A stretch of 64,000 nucleotides of DNA from CAZQEZ01 sp964592475 (GTDB lineage: Bacteria; Bacteroidota; Bacteroidia; Cytophagales; Cyclobacteriaceae). Positions 63,607-64,000 of the stretch are shown here, one piece after another. Positions within the stretch are counted from its first letter, which is position 1. Each line of letters begins with the position of its first letter. A program made the position numbers and the translations under genes. The stretch lies in NCBI GenBank assembly GCA_964592475.1, contig CAZQEZ010000001.1, forward strand, positions 35,225 to 99,224, read 5' to 3'. Below the pieces are notes generated by a model, which worked only from the letters and a program-made list of their open reading frames with translations, ran no database searches and was not told the origin of the DNA.

Positions 63607-63643
63607 AAAAAGGCATTGTATAAAACGCGATGCCTTTTTTTAT
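63607..63643. terminator. Bidirectional terminator between gltD and the SPASM gene
   Basis: AAAAAGGCAT (63607-63616) pairs with ATGCCTTTTT (63630-63639), with T runs on both strands. It lies 20 bases after the gltD stop and overlaps the last codon of the convergent gene. Confidence 0.85.
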
Positions 63644-64000
63644 ACAAATACTTTAGTCCCCTCAGTGCAATTAGCACATATATCGATCTCGGATCTTGAT
63701 TTAAACAATTTTTTTCTAAATTGCTGGTAACCAACCCCTTGCCATATCTCCAGCATAGATTGTTTGCCGATATTGCCCATTGGATGATCCGCATCTTTAT
63801 CAAAGCAGCAAGGTACGATCTGACCATCCCACGTCACAACACAAGAATGCCACGATTTCCAGCAAAAATTCAGCAGCTTATTCTTAATTATTAAATCACC
63901 ATTATTGTTATAGTAGCGAGCATATTTACTATTTTTTGGCACCAATTCAACACCAGCTTCATCATATACCTGCACAGTTTTAAGTTGAAGCTCATCCACC
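63640..64000 (-). CDS. Radical SAM/SPASM-domain protein, C-terminal part
   Basis: The gene enters from the right edge; about 119 residues are visible. They hold a SPASM-type iron-sulphur region: NFCWKSWHSCVVTWDGQIVPCCFDKDADHPMGNIG, then LEIWQGVGYQQFRKKLF and ICANCTEG. The Cys spacing (CxxxxxxC, CC, then CxxC) is that of auxiliary 4Fe-4S clusters in radical SAM enzymes that modify peptides or glycans. The radical-SAM CxxxCxxC core lies outside the window. The Met at 63999 is only the first one visible, not the start. Confidence 0.85.
   Translation of the reverse strand, partial: VDELQLKTVQVYDEAGVELVPKNSKYARYYNNNGDLIIKNKLLNFCWKSWHSCVVTWDGQIVPCCFDKDADHPMGNIGKQSMLEIWQGVGYQQFRKKLFKSRSEIDICANCTEGTKVFV

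Noticed and set aside
1..64000. CRISPR arrays, tRNA/rRNA genes, insertion sequences, prophage
   Set aside because: No regularly spaced repeats, no tRNA-like cloverleaf or TTCGAATC-type arm in context, and no transposase, integrase or phage protein in any supported frame.

Overview
The window looks like a chromosomal segment of a Bacteroidota bacterium, probably of the order Cytophagales. The DNA is AT-rich with AT-rich spacers. Start codons are not preceded by clear Shine-Dalgarno sequences, and TAnnTTTG-type -7 promoter elements recur upstream of genes. Typical families are present: PorT-like and PorV-like outer-membrane barrels, a PD40/OmpA protein, DUF4136, WbsX, MORN_2 repeats and many short-signal lipoproteins. 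I see no tRNA, rRNA, IS element, prophage or CRISPR array, so this is mostly a core-type chromosomal region.

Layout. 0-5 kb: a response regulator (cut by the window edge), a large hybrid histidine kinase split by a frameshift, and a MORN_2 protein. 5-11.6 kb: small secreted proteins, a two-gene outer-membrane module (barrel plus helix-hairpin-helix barrel), arsC, hemE and a decayed GH43 glycosidase. 11.6-22.8 kb: MscS channel, argD, bioB, a long PrsW-type protease, an exported ADP-ribosylglycohydrolase-family/TIM-barrel pair with a BtuF-like lipoprotein, alkaline phosphatase and a barrel. 22.8-35 kb: class II aldolase pair, a decayed bacteriohemerythrin, PorT barrel, WbsX, threonine/serine dehydratase, CDF transporter, sugar dehydrogenase, LigT/MgtC pair, OmpA protein and tandem GNAT. 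35-44 kb: two tiny secreted ORFs, the cobT-cobS operon behind a cobalamin riboswitch, several hypotheticals, LuxR and DUF72 remnants, mazG, an ECF sigma factor, a lipid kinase and a hemerythrin-domain protein. 44-49 kb: a DnaA-box cluster that could be the replication origin, an unrecognised 514-aa protein, VOC, M23 peptidase and a flavoprotein. 50-54.5 kb: metY-metX-like-hom operon behind a SAM-I riboswitch and a cysteine-run leader ORF. 54.6-63.6 kb: kbl, a DUF2520 protein and gltB-gltD. The window ends in a SPASM-domain protein.

The most unusual locus is the methionine operon leader at 54101-54489. A SAM-I aptamer is followed 11 bases later by a 44-codon ORF whose last ten codons include seven cysteines, then metY, a MetX homologue lacking the catalytic Ser and His, and homoserine dehydrogenase. 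This suggests control by both S-adenosylmethionine and cysteine, and an unresolved question about which enzyme activates homoserine.

A second theme is gene decay. At least four identifiable gene remnants (GH43, bacteriohemerythrin, LuxR-type HTH, DUF72), one unidentified remnant and a frameshifted kinase lie in spacers that carry no called gene. All functions are inferred from sequence motifs read by eye; no database search was run.
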